Made by a program: the position numbers and the translations under genes
Part shown: piece after piece, positions 8,767 to 18,512 of the stretch
How positions within the stretch are numbered: the stretch's first letter is position 1
Layout: each line of letters starts with the position of its first letter
Notes under the pieces: model-generated
Seen by the model: the letters and a program-made list of their open reading frames with translations, nothing else
Told to the model about the DNA's origin: nothing
Database searches by the model: none
NCBI GenBank assembly: GCA_944390125.1
Contig: CALXOX010000001.1
Span: 270,990-334,989, forward strand
DNA from: an uncultured Alphaproteobacteria bacterium
GTDB lineage: Bacteria; Pseudomonadota; Alphaproteobacteria; Rs-D84
Length of the DNA stretch: 64,000 nt
Direction: 5' to 3'

Positions 8767-11025
8767 TTATAAAATATGGCGTTTATTATTAGCATCTGGC
8801 GGACTAACAATTCCCTCCTGTTCCATACGTTCCATAAAGCCTGCCGCTTTGTTATAACCAACACCCAAACGTCGCTGTATATATGAAATGGTTGGTTTTT
8901 TATCACGCAACACGTATTCTTTTGCCTGCGTATATAAATCTGCGTCTTTGTCTGCCTTAGTAGGCGCAGCACCAGGAATTCCTGTACCACTTGCGCCACC
9001 AGACACATCTGTGTCTTCACCGTCCGTAACACCTGCCGCATATTCTGGCTCACCTTCTGCACGCAGGAAATCACCAACTCTATTCATTTCTTCATCAGAA
9101 ATAAATGCGCCATGTATACGTACAGGCACACGCCCCGCCTCACTGAACAGCATATCACCGCAAGACAACAGCTGCTCTGCCCCCTTTTCACCCAATGTAG
9201 TCATAGAGTCAATAACGCTTCGTGCTTGGAATGATACACGTGTTGGGAAGTTAGCTTTAATAACACCTGTAATAGTTGTGGCGTCTGGACGCTGTGTTGC
9301 CATAACCAAATGAATACCTGCAGCGCGTGCCTTCTGCGCTATACGTTGAACGCACGCTTCAACTTCTTTACGTGCAAGACTCATCAAATCTGCAACCTCA
9401 TCGATAATTATCACAATATAAGGCATATCAGATAAATCAACTTCTTGTGTTTCAAACAATAACTCGCCTGTCTCTTCGTCTGTACCAACCGCGACCTGAC
9501 GTGTCAGTTTTTCACCACTTGCACGCTTTTTTGCCGCAGCTTCGTTATAACTTTCAATATTTCTGGCGTTCAGAACCTGCAATTGCTTATAACGTTCTTC
9601 CATTTCACGAACGGCCCACTTCAAAGCATTTACAGCAGCTGCAGCATCTAATTTAACAATAGGAGTTATTAAATGAGGTATGTCGTCCCAGAAACCAAAA
9701 TCAACACCCTTTGGGTCGATAATAATAAGTTTACATTTGTCAGGTGTAAAATGATACACAATAGACATAATTATAGATTGCACAAAAACAGATTTACCAG
9801 AACCTGTACGTCCAGCAATCAACATATGTGGCATCTTTGCCAAATCAAAATACATTGGGTTTCCACCAATATCGACCCCCAAAGCCAAAGGTATTTTATA
9901 TTTAGAATTTATAAACGTATCATTATCAACCAAAGATTGGAAACGCACAGTCTGGCGAGTTATGTTTACCATTTCTACACCAATCAACTGTGTACTTGGT
10001 ATGTGTGCTATACGAATATTTTCAGTCGCCATCGCACGTGTCATATCTTTTACAGTCTTGCTAACATCAGCCATACGAACGCCACTATCTGGCATAAACT
10101 CATACAGAGTAACAATCGGTCCAGGTCTTATTCCAACAACCTTACCATGCACACCATATTCAGCGAAATGAACTTCCATCGCAGCCGCATTACGTTTCAA
10201 CTCAGGCGTTACTATATTCTTACCAAAATTTGAACGCTCTAAAAATGCTGGATCTGGCAATTCATATTCATGTTCACCAGAAATAACCTTTGTCTGTGTC
10301 GAACGCCCTGCTTTACGATTGCTACGCTTGGCCGGCTTGGATTTCCTTGTTTCCTGTTCTTCTTCATCATCCTCTTGTTCGACTTCTTCGTACTCCTCTT
10401 CCTCTTCAACAGAATCTTCTTCTGTCGCGGGCATCAAATGGAATACAGACAGCAGCCAACGAAATGCGCGCCATATAACAGAAGCAACACTTTTTATATG
10501 CGTCCACTTTATATGTAATAATAAAGCCCCCATCACAGCAAATGCAGCAATTGCAACCAGACCAACCAATATTTCCCATGCGCCAATCAAACTTGAAATA
10601 TCAGCAGCAACAATATAACCAATCATACCACCAAACGCAGATGCCGGCATAATTAGTCCCAACCCAATTGAACCGATACAAATTGTCACAAAACAACGAA
10701 TAAAATTATATTCTGGTGCAGTTTCTTCTTCCCATCCTGCCAACCAAGATATTCCCCATCTGGCAATACACAATATAAAGAACATAGCAGGAATAAAACC
10801 AACACCATACCGAATAAATCCGACTATTTGCCCCATAAAAGATTGTTCACCAAAAGTACTGGCTGCAGCAAATCCATTTAAATACGGATTATAAAAAAAC
10901 AATGAAAATAAAGCCCACAAACCAAGCCCCAGTAACACCGCCCCTGCGATACGCTTGGTTATCTTTTTAAGTGCTTTAGAAACACTTTCTGGGAAAAAAT
11001 TAGAATTCCTTGCCATGCCCCACAT
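8767..11025 (-). CDS. ftsK: DNA translocase FtsK
   Basis: A 752-residue divisome-linked motor that pumps chromosome DNA at the septum and activates XerCD at dif. Four hydrophobic segments lie in residues 25-170. A very acidic linker (about 201-225, nearly all Glu/Asp) is much shorter than in E. coli. The RecA-like motor has Walker A GRTGSGKS (405-412) and Walker B IVIIIDEVADLM. A C-terminal gamma winged helix (about 690-752, ISYIQRRLGVGYNKAAGFME) reads KOPS sites. An in-frame ATG at 11016 is an alternative start. XerD is encoded about 9 kb away in the same window. Confidence 0.96.
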   Translation of the reverse strand: MWGMARNSNFFPESVSKALKKITKRIAGAVLLGLGLWALFSLFFYNPYLNGFAAASTFGEQSFMGQIVGFIRYGVGFIPAMFFILCIARWGISWLAGWEEETAPEYNFIRCFVTICIGSIGLGLIMPASAFGGMIGYIVAADISSLIGAWEILVGLVAIAAFAVMGALLLHIKWTHIKSVASVIWRAFRWLLSVFHLMPATEEDSVEEEEEYEEVEQEDDEEEQETRKSKPAKRSNRKAGRSTQTKVISGEHEYELPDPAFLERSNFGKNIVTPELKRNAAAMEVHFAEYGVHGKVVGIRPGPIVTLYEFMPDSGVRMADVSKTVKDMTRAMATENIRIAHIPSTQLIGVEMVNITRQTVRFQSLVDNDTFINSKYKIPLALGVDIGGNPMYFDLAKMPHMLIAGRTGSGKSVFVQSIIMSIVYHFTPDKCKLIIIDPKGVDFGFWDDIPHLITPIVKLDAAAAVNALKWAVREMEERYKQLQVLNARNIESYNEAAAKKRASGEKLTRQVAVGTDEETGELLFETQEVDLSDMPYIVIIIDEVADLMSLARKEVEACVQRIAQKARAAGIHLVMATQRPDATTITGVIKANFPTRVSFQARSVIDSMTTLGEKGAEQLLSCGDMLFSEAGRVPVRIHGAFISDEEMNRVGDFLRAEGEPEYAAGVTDGEDTDVSGGASGTGIPGAAPTKADKDADLYTQAKEYVLRDKKPTISYIQRRLGVGYNKAAGFMERMEQEGIVSPPDANNKRHIL

Positions 11026-11072
11026 TTTATCATAAAAAACACAAAAATGTTAGGGCATAAGAAAAAATTTAA

Positions 11073-11771
11073 TTATTTATCAATTTCTGCACCGTAATGC
11101 TTTAATCCTGCTTTAACCAAATCAGCAGCAACCATACCAATAAATGCACCAAATATGACATCCGATGGCCAATGGGCCCCAACACAAACGCGAGACACAC
11201 CTATTATAATTGCTAAGCTCCACGTAAACCATTTAATTTTAGGCGCCAATAAGCCCAACATAATAAGGCCTGCAAACGAGGCAAACGTATGACCGGACGG
11301 CATAGAATTAAACGCCCAATCTGTTGAAAAAGGCACAAAACCAGTTTTATCTAACGCCTCAAAGAACACAGGTCTCATACGTCCTATAACTATTTTAAGA
11401 ATCTTACCAACGACACTTGCTGCCAAAACAGAACTTAAAACAAAAAACGCATAACTATTATGAGTTTTGCTAATAAAATCACGTCCGAAAGCAATCAAAC
11501 TAAACTTCTGTTTTTCATTTCTAAAGCGTGGTTTTGATTTGGTTATCTTTTTTATATAAAAAGCAAGTAACACAACAACTGAAACAATAATCCATATTTT
11601 AGCATCAAATACGACGTCAAAAATCCGCCATAAACCACAGTCAAAGTTTCTTAAAAAAAGATATAACGGTTCATCAAACCAGACAATTCCCAACCCAACC
11701 AATAAAGCCGTTATTACCGCAGCCCATGCCATCCAATTCCATTTGATTTTGTTATCTGTTGTTAAAAACAT
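11073..11771 (-). CDS. PAP2-family membrane phosphatase
   Basis: A 232-residue multi-pass membrane protein with all three lipid-phosphatase motifs: KIVIGRMRP, MPSGH, and SRVCVGAHWPSDV, the last with its catalytic His and Asp. Such enzymes remove phosphate from undecaprenyl pyrophosphate, phosphatidylglycerol phosphate or lipid A. The sequence alone does not choose between them. A GGGGAT ribosome site precedes the ATG. It lies between ftsK and the sec operon on the same strand, so an envelope role is likely. Confidence 0.88.
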   Translation of the reverse strand: MFLTTDNKIKWNWMAWAAVITALLVGLGIVWFDEPLYLFLRNFDCGLWRIFDVVFDAKIWIIVSVVVLLAFYIKKITKSKPRFRNEKQKFSLIAFGRDFISKTHNSYAFFVLSSVLAASVVGKILKIVIGRMRPVFFEALDKTGFVPFSTDWAFNSMPSGHTFASFAGLIMLGLLAPKIKWFTWSLAIIIGVSRVCVGAHWPSDVIFGAFIGMVAADLVKAGLKHYGAEIDK

Positions 11772-11794
11772 AATATCCCCATTTCTTACAAAAA

Positions 11795-13300
11795 TTACTC
11801 TGCAACCAGTTTATTGTAAACCTTGCTGTCCGTCAATATTTTAGCCGACACCGCAGCCGCCAACGCATCTTCATCTGCCCCACTTGTTATTGTCGGGCAC
11901 CCACGTCTTATAGCATCTGGGTCAACGTCTGGGTCTTGGTTAAAATCTTGAGCATTAAAATCATTATTTATAACATTTAAGAAAAATGCATTTTGCTGAT
12001 TCACAGATCTTATATTTGATAAACAGACTATTGGGAAAACACCACGTCCATCAATGGTCCTGCCATTACCTGTTTTTATTGCTTTATTTAACAGTTCCAA
12101 AGCACCACCATTTTCTAAATTTATTCTTGTGGCAATTCTTGCACTGCCAGCGGTCGGAGTTCCGACCAAAACACCACGTTCATTTTCATAAAAAGCAGCC
12201 ACTATAGCCTCAGCCGTACCACGTGTCATATCAGACATCAACACAACTACTGGTGCATCCGTAACAGCACTGCCACCAGGAATAACTTCAACTTCATCTT
12301 TTGCAGTTTCAACAATACGCATAACAGGCTTTGCACCTATAAACAAGCCCGCAAACTTAGCCGCAGCACGTTCATCATCACCTGTTGCTGCCCGCAAATC
12401 TAAAATAATTCCTGACACATCAGAATATTTTGCCAGTGCTTCATTTACAATAGAAACAGTGTTATCTGAAACTTTATGAACGACAATTTCCAAAATTCCA
12501 CCAGTTTCAGCATCGCTTCTATGCACCACATCTGCATCCGCCAATATTATAGTCGCACGACGCAATACAACATCCTTTTCACCAGATGGAGATAAAACTT
12601 TTATTTTTGAAGTTCCAGAATTAAAACCAGACATTACAGATGCTAAATCGGCATCAGACATGGATTTAACAGTTTGACCATTTATAGAAACAATTAAATC
12701 ACCCTCACGAATTCCAGCAGTATCTGCAGGCGAATCCTTATATATACCCGTCACACGATAATTACCACGTTCGTCACGATTACCCTCTAAACCGACACTC
12801 GTTAAAATTCTACCATCCTCTGTAATCTCTGCCGCACGAGAATAAATATATCTGCCATTTTCGTCAATGCCACGCATTAAACTATCTACAACCATTTGAT
12901 ACATCTCACTGGTTGACGCATTATGTAATGCAGTATCATTGGCACGCATTTTTAAAATCAATGCAGTCGTTATTTCACCAAAGCCATTCCAATCACCAGC
13001 CTTTGGACGAGGATAATTTGCAATAATTGCATCTTTCCAAACCAATACAATTCGCTCATCCGTTGCAGCAATATGAGCATTAGTATTTAATTTTTCCAAA
13101 CTTTCAATTGCAACATTGATATTTTTACCGCCCCATTTAACCCCATCTAGTTTTTCATAAATATCAGCAAAAGTCGCAGACACATCAAAAACGTTTAAAC
13201 CGTCTTGAACAGGTTCATCTTCAAAGAATAAACTGTCTGCAAAACAAGGCGACGCAACCAAGGCCAAAAAAGCGAATAAAAATAATTTTGTTATTTTCAT
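11795..13300 (-). CDS. S41 (CtpA/Prc-type) protease homologue with catalytic Ser and Lys lost
   Basis: A 501-residue exported protein with a signal peptide ending PCFA (about 21). It has a PDZ domain at about 165-245 (SVGLEG, DSPADTAGIREGDLIVSINGQ) and the S41 core. Aligned without gaps to E. coli Prc around its conserved Glu (here Glu364), the nucleophile Ser430 becomes Gly361, Asp441 becomes Glu372 and the general base Lys455 becomes Ser386. The segment reads DMTRGTAEA where active enzymes have SASASE. By known chemistry it cannot be a normal S41 protease; a PDZ scaffold or chaperone role is inferred. It follows secF closely and has a GGAGGGG ribosome site, so it belongs to the sec operon. 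Confidence 0.85.
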   Translation of the reverse strand: MKITKLFLFAFLALVASPCFADSLFFEDEPVQDGLNVFDVSATFADIYEKLDGVKWGGKNINVAIESLEKLNTNAHIAATDERIVLVWKDAIIANYPRPKAGDWNGFGEITTALILKMRANDTALHNASTSEMYQMVVDSLMRGIDENGRYIYSRAAEITEDGRILTSVGLEGNRDERGNYRVTGIYKDSPADTAGIREGDLIVSINGQTVKSMSDADLASVMSGFNSGTSKIKVLSPSGEKDVVLRRATIILADADVVHRSDAETGGILEIVVHKVSDNTVSIVNEALAKYSDVSGIILDLRAATGDDERAAAKFAGLFIGAKPVMRIVETAKDEVEVIPGGSAVTDAPVVVLMSDMTRGTAEAIVAAFYENERGVLVGTPTAGSARIATRINLENGGALELLNKAIKTGNGRTIDGRGVFPIVCLSNIRSVNQQNAFFLNVINNDFNAQDFNQDPDVDPDAIRRGCPTITSGADEDALAAAVSAKILTDSKVYNKLVAE

Positions 13301-13340
13301 TTATCAAACCCCTCCCCTTGGTTGCACATAAACAACAATA

Positions 13341-14207
13341 CTATTTTGTTTCATCACGTAGATTAAAGTGATACAAAATAACATTGGAAATATAAATACT
13401 TGTGAACGTTCCCATTACGACCGCAAAAGTCATCGCGATTGCAAAATCCTGCAACATAGAACCGCCAAACAAATACAACGCAACCATAGCCAATATTGTT
13501 GACAATCCAGTCATAATAGTTCTGCGCATCATTTCATTTACAGACAAATCAATCAAATCATCCATAGGCATTTTATGATACATCTTTATGTTCTCTTCGA
13601 TACGGTCATAGTTTACGACCTTGTCATTGATAGAGTAGCCTACACCCATCAAAATAACGGCAATTGCTGTCTGATTGAATTCCAATCCTGTTATTGAAAA
13701 GAATCCAAACATTATGATGAAGTCCAAACACAGCGACACGAAAGACCCGATTGCATAACCACCGCGATAGCGCACCCATACATATACAGACATCAATATA
13801 AAAGAGAATAATACCGCCAAGATACCGCCACGAACAAGTTCTCCACCGATTTTCGGTCCTACGATTTGCACTTGCGAATATTCTACCTTATTTCCCAGAA
13901 TATTTTTAATTTCTGCAACACGCTGATTTTGTTCTGCATCGGTTGCACCTTTATGCAAACCGACACGGACTAATATTGCGCCATTATCACCGACAGATTG
14001 CAATTCTGGTTTAAACTGCTCTAAATCCGCACGCATCTTGTCAATTGTGTAATCAGCAGCTACAGGGGTAACTTCCATTGATATACCACCAGCAAAATCA
14101 ATACCATAATTCAAACCACGTACACATAACGACAAAATAGACAAACCAACCAATGCCGCCGCAACCCAGTACGATAATTTGCGATATTTCATAAATTTCA
14201 GTTTCAT
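13341..14207 (-). CDS. secF: protein translocase subunit SecF
   Basis: A 288-residue inner-membrane protein that with SecD uses the proton gradient to drive late export. Features are the first transmembrane helix followed by GLNYGIDFAGGISMEV, a periplasmic domain, and the five-helix RND block with GVGYSINDKVVNYDRIEEN. Length is normal. It starts 11 bases after the secD stop with an AGAGG ribosome site. Confidence 0.97.
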   Translation of the reverse strand: MKLKFMKYRKLSYWVAAALVGLSILSLCVRGLNYGIDFAGGISMEVTPVAADYTIDKMRADLEQFKPELQSVGDNGAILVRVGLHKGATDAEQNQRVAEIKNILGNKVEYSQVQIVGPKIGGELVRGGILAVLFSFILMSVYVWVRYRGGYAIGSFVSLCLDFIIMFGFFSITGLEFNQTAIAVILMGVGYSINDKVVNYDRIEENIKMYHKMPMDDLIDLSVNEMMRRTIMTGLSTILAMVALYLFGGSMLQDFAIAMTFAVVMGTFTSIYISNVILYHFNLRDETK

Positions 14208-14218
14208 AGAAAAACCTC

Positions 14219-15778
14219 TTACTTGCTTCTTACATAACCAATTTTTTTATTTTTGCCATTCATGTACCAATCAATGATAACTTTTGACAACGATACACAC
14301 GTGAACAGCGTGGTTAAAACACCGATGGACAGCGTTACAGCGAATCCACGAATTGGTCCAGCACCGAATTGGAACAAGACTAACGAACAAATTAAATTAG
14401 TCAAATTCCCGTCCAAAACAGCTTTCATAGAACGGTGGAAACCAGCCTCTACAGCTCGCAAAGAAGTAGATCCAGCGCGCATTTCATCACGAATTCGTTC
14501 AAACGGTAAAATATTAGCGTCCACGGCCATACCCAGCGTCAAAACGATACCTGCAATACCAGGAAGCGTCAACGTCGCCCCCAACAAAGCAGATATACCA
14601 ATAATCATTGCCAAGTTGATAACCAAGACAAAACTTGCAATAACTCCGAATTCACGATAGCAAACAATCATGAATATCATGATGAATATCATGCCAAACA
14701 AAGATGCAATTTTACCTTCAGCAATTGTGTCTGCACCCAAACCAGCACCTACAGTACGCTCTTCAATAACCTGTAACGGCGCAGGCAACGCACCACTACG
14801 CAGCAAAACTGCTAAATCTTTCGCACCCTGCAGAGTAAACCCACCAGAAATCTGACCACGACCACCAGGAATTGGTTCACGAATAGTTGGTGCAGACAAA
14901 ACCATATCATCCAAAACAATTGCGAAACGTTCATTTACATGTTCTGTAGTCAAACGTGCAAACTTACGCGCACCAGCAGAATCGAATACCGTTGTCACAA
15001 CCGGCATATTATTTTGATCAAAGTCAGCTTGAGAATCTTTCAAAGATTCGCCTGAAACCTCAACACGAGAATATACAGGAATCAACTGATCAGGCGCCTC
15101 CATCAAAGGCAAAAATTCTGTTCCCTTTGGTGCACGCCCAGACGCCAATTGTTCTTGAGTAATATTCTCATTTACCAAGTGAAATGTCATTTTAGCGGTC
15201 TGACCAATCAATTCTTTGATACGTTCCGGATTATCAACACCAGGCAACTGAATCAAAATATATTTTCCACCCTGACTTTGAATAGAAGGTTCTTTTGTAC
15301 CCAAAGCATCAATACGGCGACGAACAATTTCGATACTACGAGACAAAGCATCCTGAACCATTTCATCTTTTGCTTTTTGAGAATAAGTCAAAGATATAGT
15401 ACGACCATCTACAGAAATATTTACATTGTCACCAAATTCACTTCTGATTCTTCCACGTGCTTTGGAAACATCATCTTCATCACGTACAACAAAAGAAACA
15501 ACGCCGTCACTATTGCGCATGTTAGAAAATCTGATAACCCCCTTATCACGATTTATCAATGCACTGCGCGCATCTTCATATAACTGCGCTGTTTTATCTT
15601 TCATCATTGTATCGGTATCAACCTCTAACAACAATTGCGCGCCACCCTTCAAATCTAATCCCAACGGAATTGGCTGAATCCAAGACGGAAAATAAGGCGC
15701 CAAACTTGGTGCAATTGTCGGCACAGCCAACAGAACGCCAAACACTGCAACAAAAATAATTGCCAATTTTTTAAACAT
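14219..15778 (-). CDS. secD: protein translocase subunit SecD
   Basis: A 519-residue partner of SecF. After helix 1 it shows GLDLKGGAQLLLEVD, the P1 periplasmic region (RRRIDALGTKEPSIQ, LPGVDNPERIKELIG) and the helical block with TLTLPGIAGIVLTLGMAVDANILPFERIRDE. I start at the ATG at 15778, seven bases after AAAGGG, instead of an in-frame TTG two codons earlier. The genes are separate, not fused as SecDF. Confidence 0.96.
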   Translation of the reverse strand: MFKKLAIIFVAVFGVLLAVPTIAPSLAPYFPSWIQPIPLGLDLKGGAQLLLEVDTDTMMKDKTAQLYEDARSALINRDKGVIRFSNMRNSDGVVSFVVRDEDDVSKARGRIRSEFGDNVNISVDGRTISLTYSQKAKDEMVQDALSRSIEIVRRRIDALGTKEPSIQSQGGKYILIQLPGVDNPERIKELIGQTAKMTFHLVNENITQEQLASGRAPKGTEFLPLMEAPDQLIPVYSRVEVSGESLKDSQADFDQNNMPVVTTVFDSAGARKFARLTTEHVNERFAIVLDDMVLSAPTIREPIPGGRGQISGGFTLQGAKDLAVLLRSGALPAPLQVIEERTVGAGLGADTIAEGKIASLFGMIFIMIFMIVCYREFGVIASFVLVINLAMIIGISALLGATLTLPGIAGIVLTLGMAVDANILPFERIRDEMRAGSTSLRAVEAGFHRSMKAVLDGNLTNLICSLVLFQFGAGPIRGFAVTLSIGVLTTLFTCVSLSKVIIDWYMNGKNKKIGYVRSK

Positions 15779-15789
15779 AACCAAACCCT

Positions 15790-16110
15790 TTACTCAACGT
15801 TTACGACGGCACCTTTATTGACCTCAATAACAACGCCATCTGCAACTTCCATTTCAATTGATTTTTCATTTATCTTTTTAATGGTGCCATAAATACCGGC
15901 CGCCAAAACACGATTACCAACCTGTAAAGAATCCAACATTTTTTGATATTCAGCCATACGTTTCTTGTTTGGACGAACCATAAAAAAGTAAATTATCGCA
16001 AAGATAATAGCGCAATACAGCAACATGCCCCACCAATCACCACTCGTTGCAGGAGCTGCGGAATTAGTGACAGTATTTACCGTTTCTACGACTGCGGTTG
16101 TTTCTTCCAT
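15790..16110 (-). CDS. yajC: preprotein translocase subunit YajC
   Basis: A 106-residue single-pass membrane protein of the SecDF-YajC complex. The helix at about 28-46 is followed by the family block FFMVRPNKKRMAEYQKML and GNRVLAAGIYGTIKKI. The N-terminal 25 residues are polar and Thr/Ala rich. AAGGAG precedes the ATG. It is the first gene of yajC-secD-secF-pseudoprotease. Confidence 0.96.
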   Translation of the reverse strand: MEETTAVVETVNTVTNSAAPATSGDWWGMLLYCAIIFAIIYFFMVRPNKKRMAEYQKMLDSLQVGNRVLAAGIYGTIKKINEKSIEMEVADGVVIEVNKGAVVNVE

Positions 16111-16201
16111 AATTTTTCTCCTTAAATATATATTTTATTGGTTCAGAATAGTAAAAAAAGCCAGTTATGTAAAGGAAAATAGTTTAAATAAGCCCCTAAA
16201 A

Positions 16202-17935
16202 TCAGATACGTTCAAACCAACCATCAATCTCGCTCAAAGGAATTATTTTATAGACAGGCCGTCCATGATTGCACTCACCTGCTCGACTAGTATTTTCTAT
16301 ATCGCGCAGCAAAGCGTCCATTTGTGCCATATCTAACTTCTGACCTGCACGAACACTATGATGACAGGCAAAATTTGCCAACTTCAAATGCAACTTTTCA
16401 CCAAGTTGAGATGAATGTCCATAAATTCTAACTTCGTCCGCAACGGCATGAAATAAATCTGCCCAGTTTAAATCCCAATCTGCAGGTTTTTCAAAAACAG
16501 CAATCGCATCATCGCCAAATGCATCAATATGTAAACCAGATTTACGCATTTCATCAGCTATGGATAAAACAGCCTCGACATCTTCTGCACGCAAAGACAC
16601 AACTATTGGTGTCAATAAAGGTTGTACTTTTATCGCATGTTGACGTAAACGTTCATAAGTTATACGCTCATGCGCGGCATGTTGATCAACTATGACTAAA
16701 TTTTCGCCACTTTGTGCTAAGATATATTTATTACCTATCTGCCCTATTACGCGCCCTAAAGGTAAAAAATCATCCGTAACAGATTCTGCTATTTCTTCCT
16801 GTTTAATAACTTCTTCATTTTTTTGAACAGGTGTTTCAAACATAAACGCACTGTCAGGCCCACGGTGAGGTGCACATACACAGAATTCAGGCTTTCTAAA
16901 ATTCATACTTTGTGGTACAGATTTTGGGGCTGAAGAAACAGACTCAAAACTAACCCTGGCAGATAAAGTTTGTGACAGCGTTTCCCGTAACGCTTTTATA
17001 ATAAAAGAACGAATATGAGACGGCTCTAAGAAATGCACTTCTGTCTTTGCCGGCGACACATTTACATCAACACTACGCGGTTCAACCGTCAAATACAATG
17101 CACATAAAGGGAACTCACGTGCATGCATAACATCCATATAAGCTGCACGTAAGGCCCCAACTAAAACTTTGTCTTTAACCGGTCTGCCATTTACAAATAA
17201 ATACTGGTCAACCGAAGATGCACGGCGCAAAGTAGGCTCTGATATAAAGCCATGTAAAGATAATGTATTATTAGAAGAAGATTTTGCATTTACTTCTAAC
17301 ATTCTTCCGCGCACATCATCACCCATGACGGCAACGATACGTTCGCTCATTTCCTGATTTTTTGGAAAGCGCCACTTATTATTTAATGTAAATCCAACAT
17401 CAGGGCGCGCCATAGCAAGACGCTTTACAACCTCCAGCACAGACAACATTTCTGCCCTGTCGGCACGTAAAAATTTTAAACGCGCCGGTGTCTTTGCAAA
17501 TAAATTTTTTGCTCTAATTCTGGTTCCTGCATCCCAATCTGACGGTCTGATTTCACCAGTACTGCAATCCAATGCCCAGCCATTTAAATCCGCACCATTA
17601 CAAGTATCTATAACCATATCAGATACAGATGCAATTGATGGCAAAGCTTCACCACGAAATCCCATAAAATTTATATTCAATAAATCATCAGACGGCAATT
17701 TTGATGTTGCATGGCGTGTAATACTTTTGGCTAAATCTTCACGCGACATACCGCAACCATTATCAATAACAGAAATCATGGTGCGTCCGCCATCAATAAC
17801 GTCAATAACTATCTGGTCTGCACCAGCATCCAGCGCATTTTCAACCAACTCTTTAACAACGCTTGCGGGACGTTCAACAACCTCGCCGGCAGCTATTTGA
17901 TTTATTAAAGAATCAGGTAAAACGCGAATCGGCAT
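16202..17935 (-). CDS. mutL: DNA mismatch repair protein MutL
   Basis: A 577-residue protein with the GHKL ATPase N-terminus (IAAGEVVERPASVVKELVENALDAGA, DNGCGM, GFRGEALPSI, FAKTPARLKFL). The C-terminal domain carries the endonuclease metal motif DQHAAHERITYE, with ACHHSVRAGQ and CNHGRP, so this is the nicking type of MutL, expected in bacteria without MutH. The linker between the domains is short. It begins 7 bases after greA and forms an operon with it. Confidence 0.97.
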   Translation of the reverse strand: MPIRVLPDSLINQIAAGEVVERPASVVKELVENALDAGADQIVIDVIDGGRTMISVIDNGCGMSREDLAKSITRHATSKLPSDDLLNINFMGFRGEALPSIASVSDMVIDTCNGADLNGWALDCSTGEIRPSDWDAGTRIRAKNLFAKTPARLKFLRADRAEMLSVLEVVKRLAMARPDVGFTLNNKWRFPKNQEMSERIVAVMGDDVRGRMLEVNAKSSSNNTLSLHGFISEPTLRRASSVDQYLFVNGRPVKDKVLVGALRAAYMDVMHAREFPLCALYLTVEPRSVDVNVSPAKTEVHFLEPSHIRSFIIKALRETLSQTLSARVSFESVSSAPKSVPQSMNFRKPEFCVCAPHRGPDSAFMFETPVQKNEEVIKQEEIAESVTDDFLPLGRVIGQIGNKYILAQSGENLVIVDQHAAHERITYERLRQHAIKVQPLLTPIVVSLRAEDVEAVLSIADEMRKSGLHIDAFGDDAIAVFEKPADWDLNWADLFHAVADEVRIYGHSSQLGEKLHLKLANFACHHSVRAGQKLDMAQMDALLRDIENTSRAGECNHGRPVYKIIPLSEIDGWFERI

Positions 17936-17942
17936 ATAAATA

Positions 17943-18413
17943 TTATTCCTTGAACTTTACTTCCAAGATTTCATATTCTTTTTCGCCACTTGGCAATTTA
18001 ACAATGCAAGTATCACCAACGCAACGTCCAATCATTGCCCTGCCAACTGGTGATGTACAAGATATAACCTGTTTACCATCAGATTCTATATCAGATAAAA
18101 TACGACATTGCATACGGTTCCCGTCTTCGTCTTCGGCCACGACCCGTGCACCAAAAACAACCCTGTCCCCAGATAAACTATCAACATCAATAACATCCGC
18201 ATTGTTTATGAAATCTTCAATAAATTGAATACGTTTATCTATTTGACGTTGCTTTTCCTTAGCTGCGCTATAATCCGCATTTTCCGACAAATCACCCAAA
18301 GAACGAGCCCACTGAACCGTCTTCAAAATTTCTGGGCGTTGTACTTCTTTCAAATCTTTTAATTCTTTTATTAAACCGTCAAAACCGGCTCGTGAAATTG
18401 GTCTTTTTTCCAT
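17943..18413 (-). CDS. greA: transcript cleavage factor GreA
   Basis: A 156-residue factor that rescues backtracked RNA polymerase. The N-terminal coiled coil contains the acidic tip LGDLSENADYSAAKEKQ. The C-terminal FKBP-like domain contains SPVGRAMIGRCVGD. Length is standard. Its promoter shares a -35 hexamer with the divergent lptG promoter. Confidence 0.97.
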   Translation of the reverse strand: MEKRPISRAGFDGLIKELKDLKEVQRPEILKTVQWARSLGDLSENADYSAAKEKQRQIDKRIQFIEDFINNADVIDVDSLSGDRVVFGARVVAEDEDGNRMQCRILSDIESDGKQVISCTSPVGRAMIGRCVGDTCIVKLPSGEKEYEILEVKFKE

Positions 18414-18441
18414 AATAGCTAACCCTATTTATTTCGTTGAA

Positions 18442-18469
18442 ATTATAAGCATTCATTTTAATTTTGCAA
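18442..18469 (-). promoter_or_regulatory. greA-mutL promoter
   Basis: On the minus strand -35 TTGCAA (18464-18469) is separated by 16 bases from a perfect -10 TATAAT (18442-18447). The -35 hexamer is its own reverse complement and is also used by the plus-strand promoter. Confidence 0.6.
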
Positions 18470-18492
18470 TTGTCAAATGAACAAGGTATACT
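18464..18492 (+). promoter_or_regulatory. lptG promoter
   Basis: The -35 TTGCAA at 18464-18469, a 17-base spacer and -10 TATACT at 18487-18492 predict a start near 18500. That gives a leader of only about 13 bases, without a Shine-Dalgarno sequence. Confidence 0.6.
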
Positions 18493-18512
18493 TTTTAAGT
18501 TGATATATAGAT

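Noticed and set aside
9673-10233. 186-codon plus-strand ORF
   Set aside because: Antisense to the FtsK motor domain; low-complexity translation.
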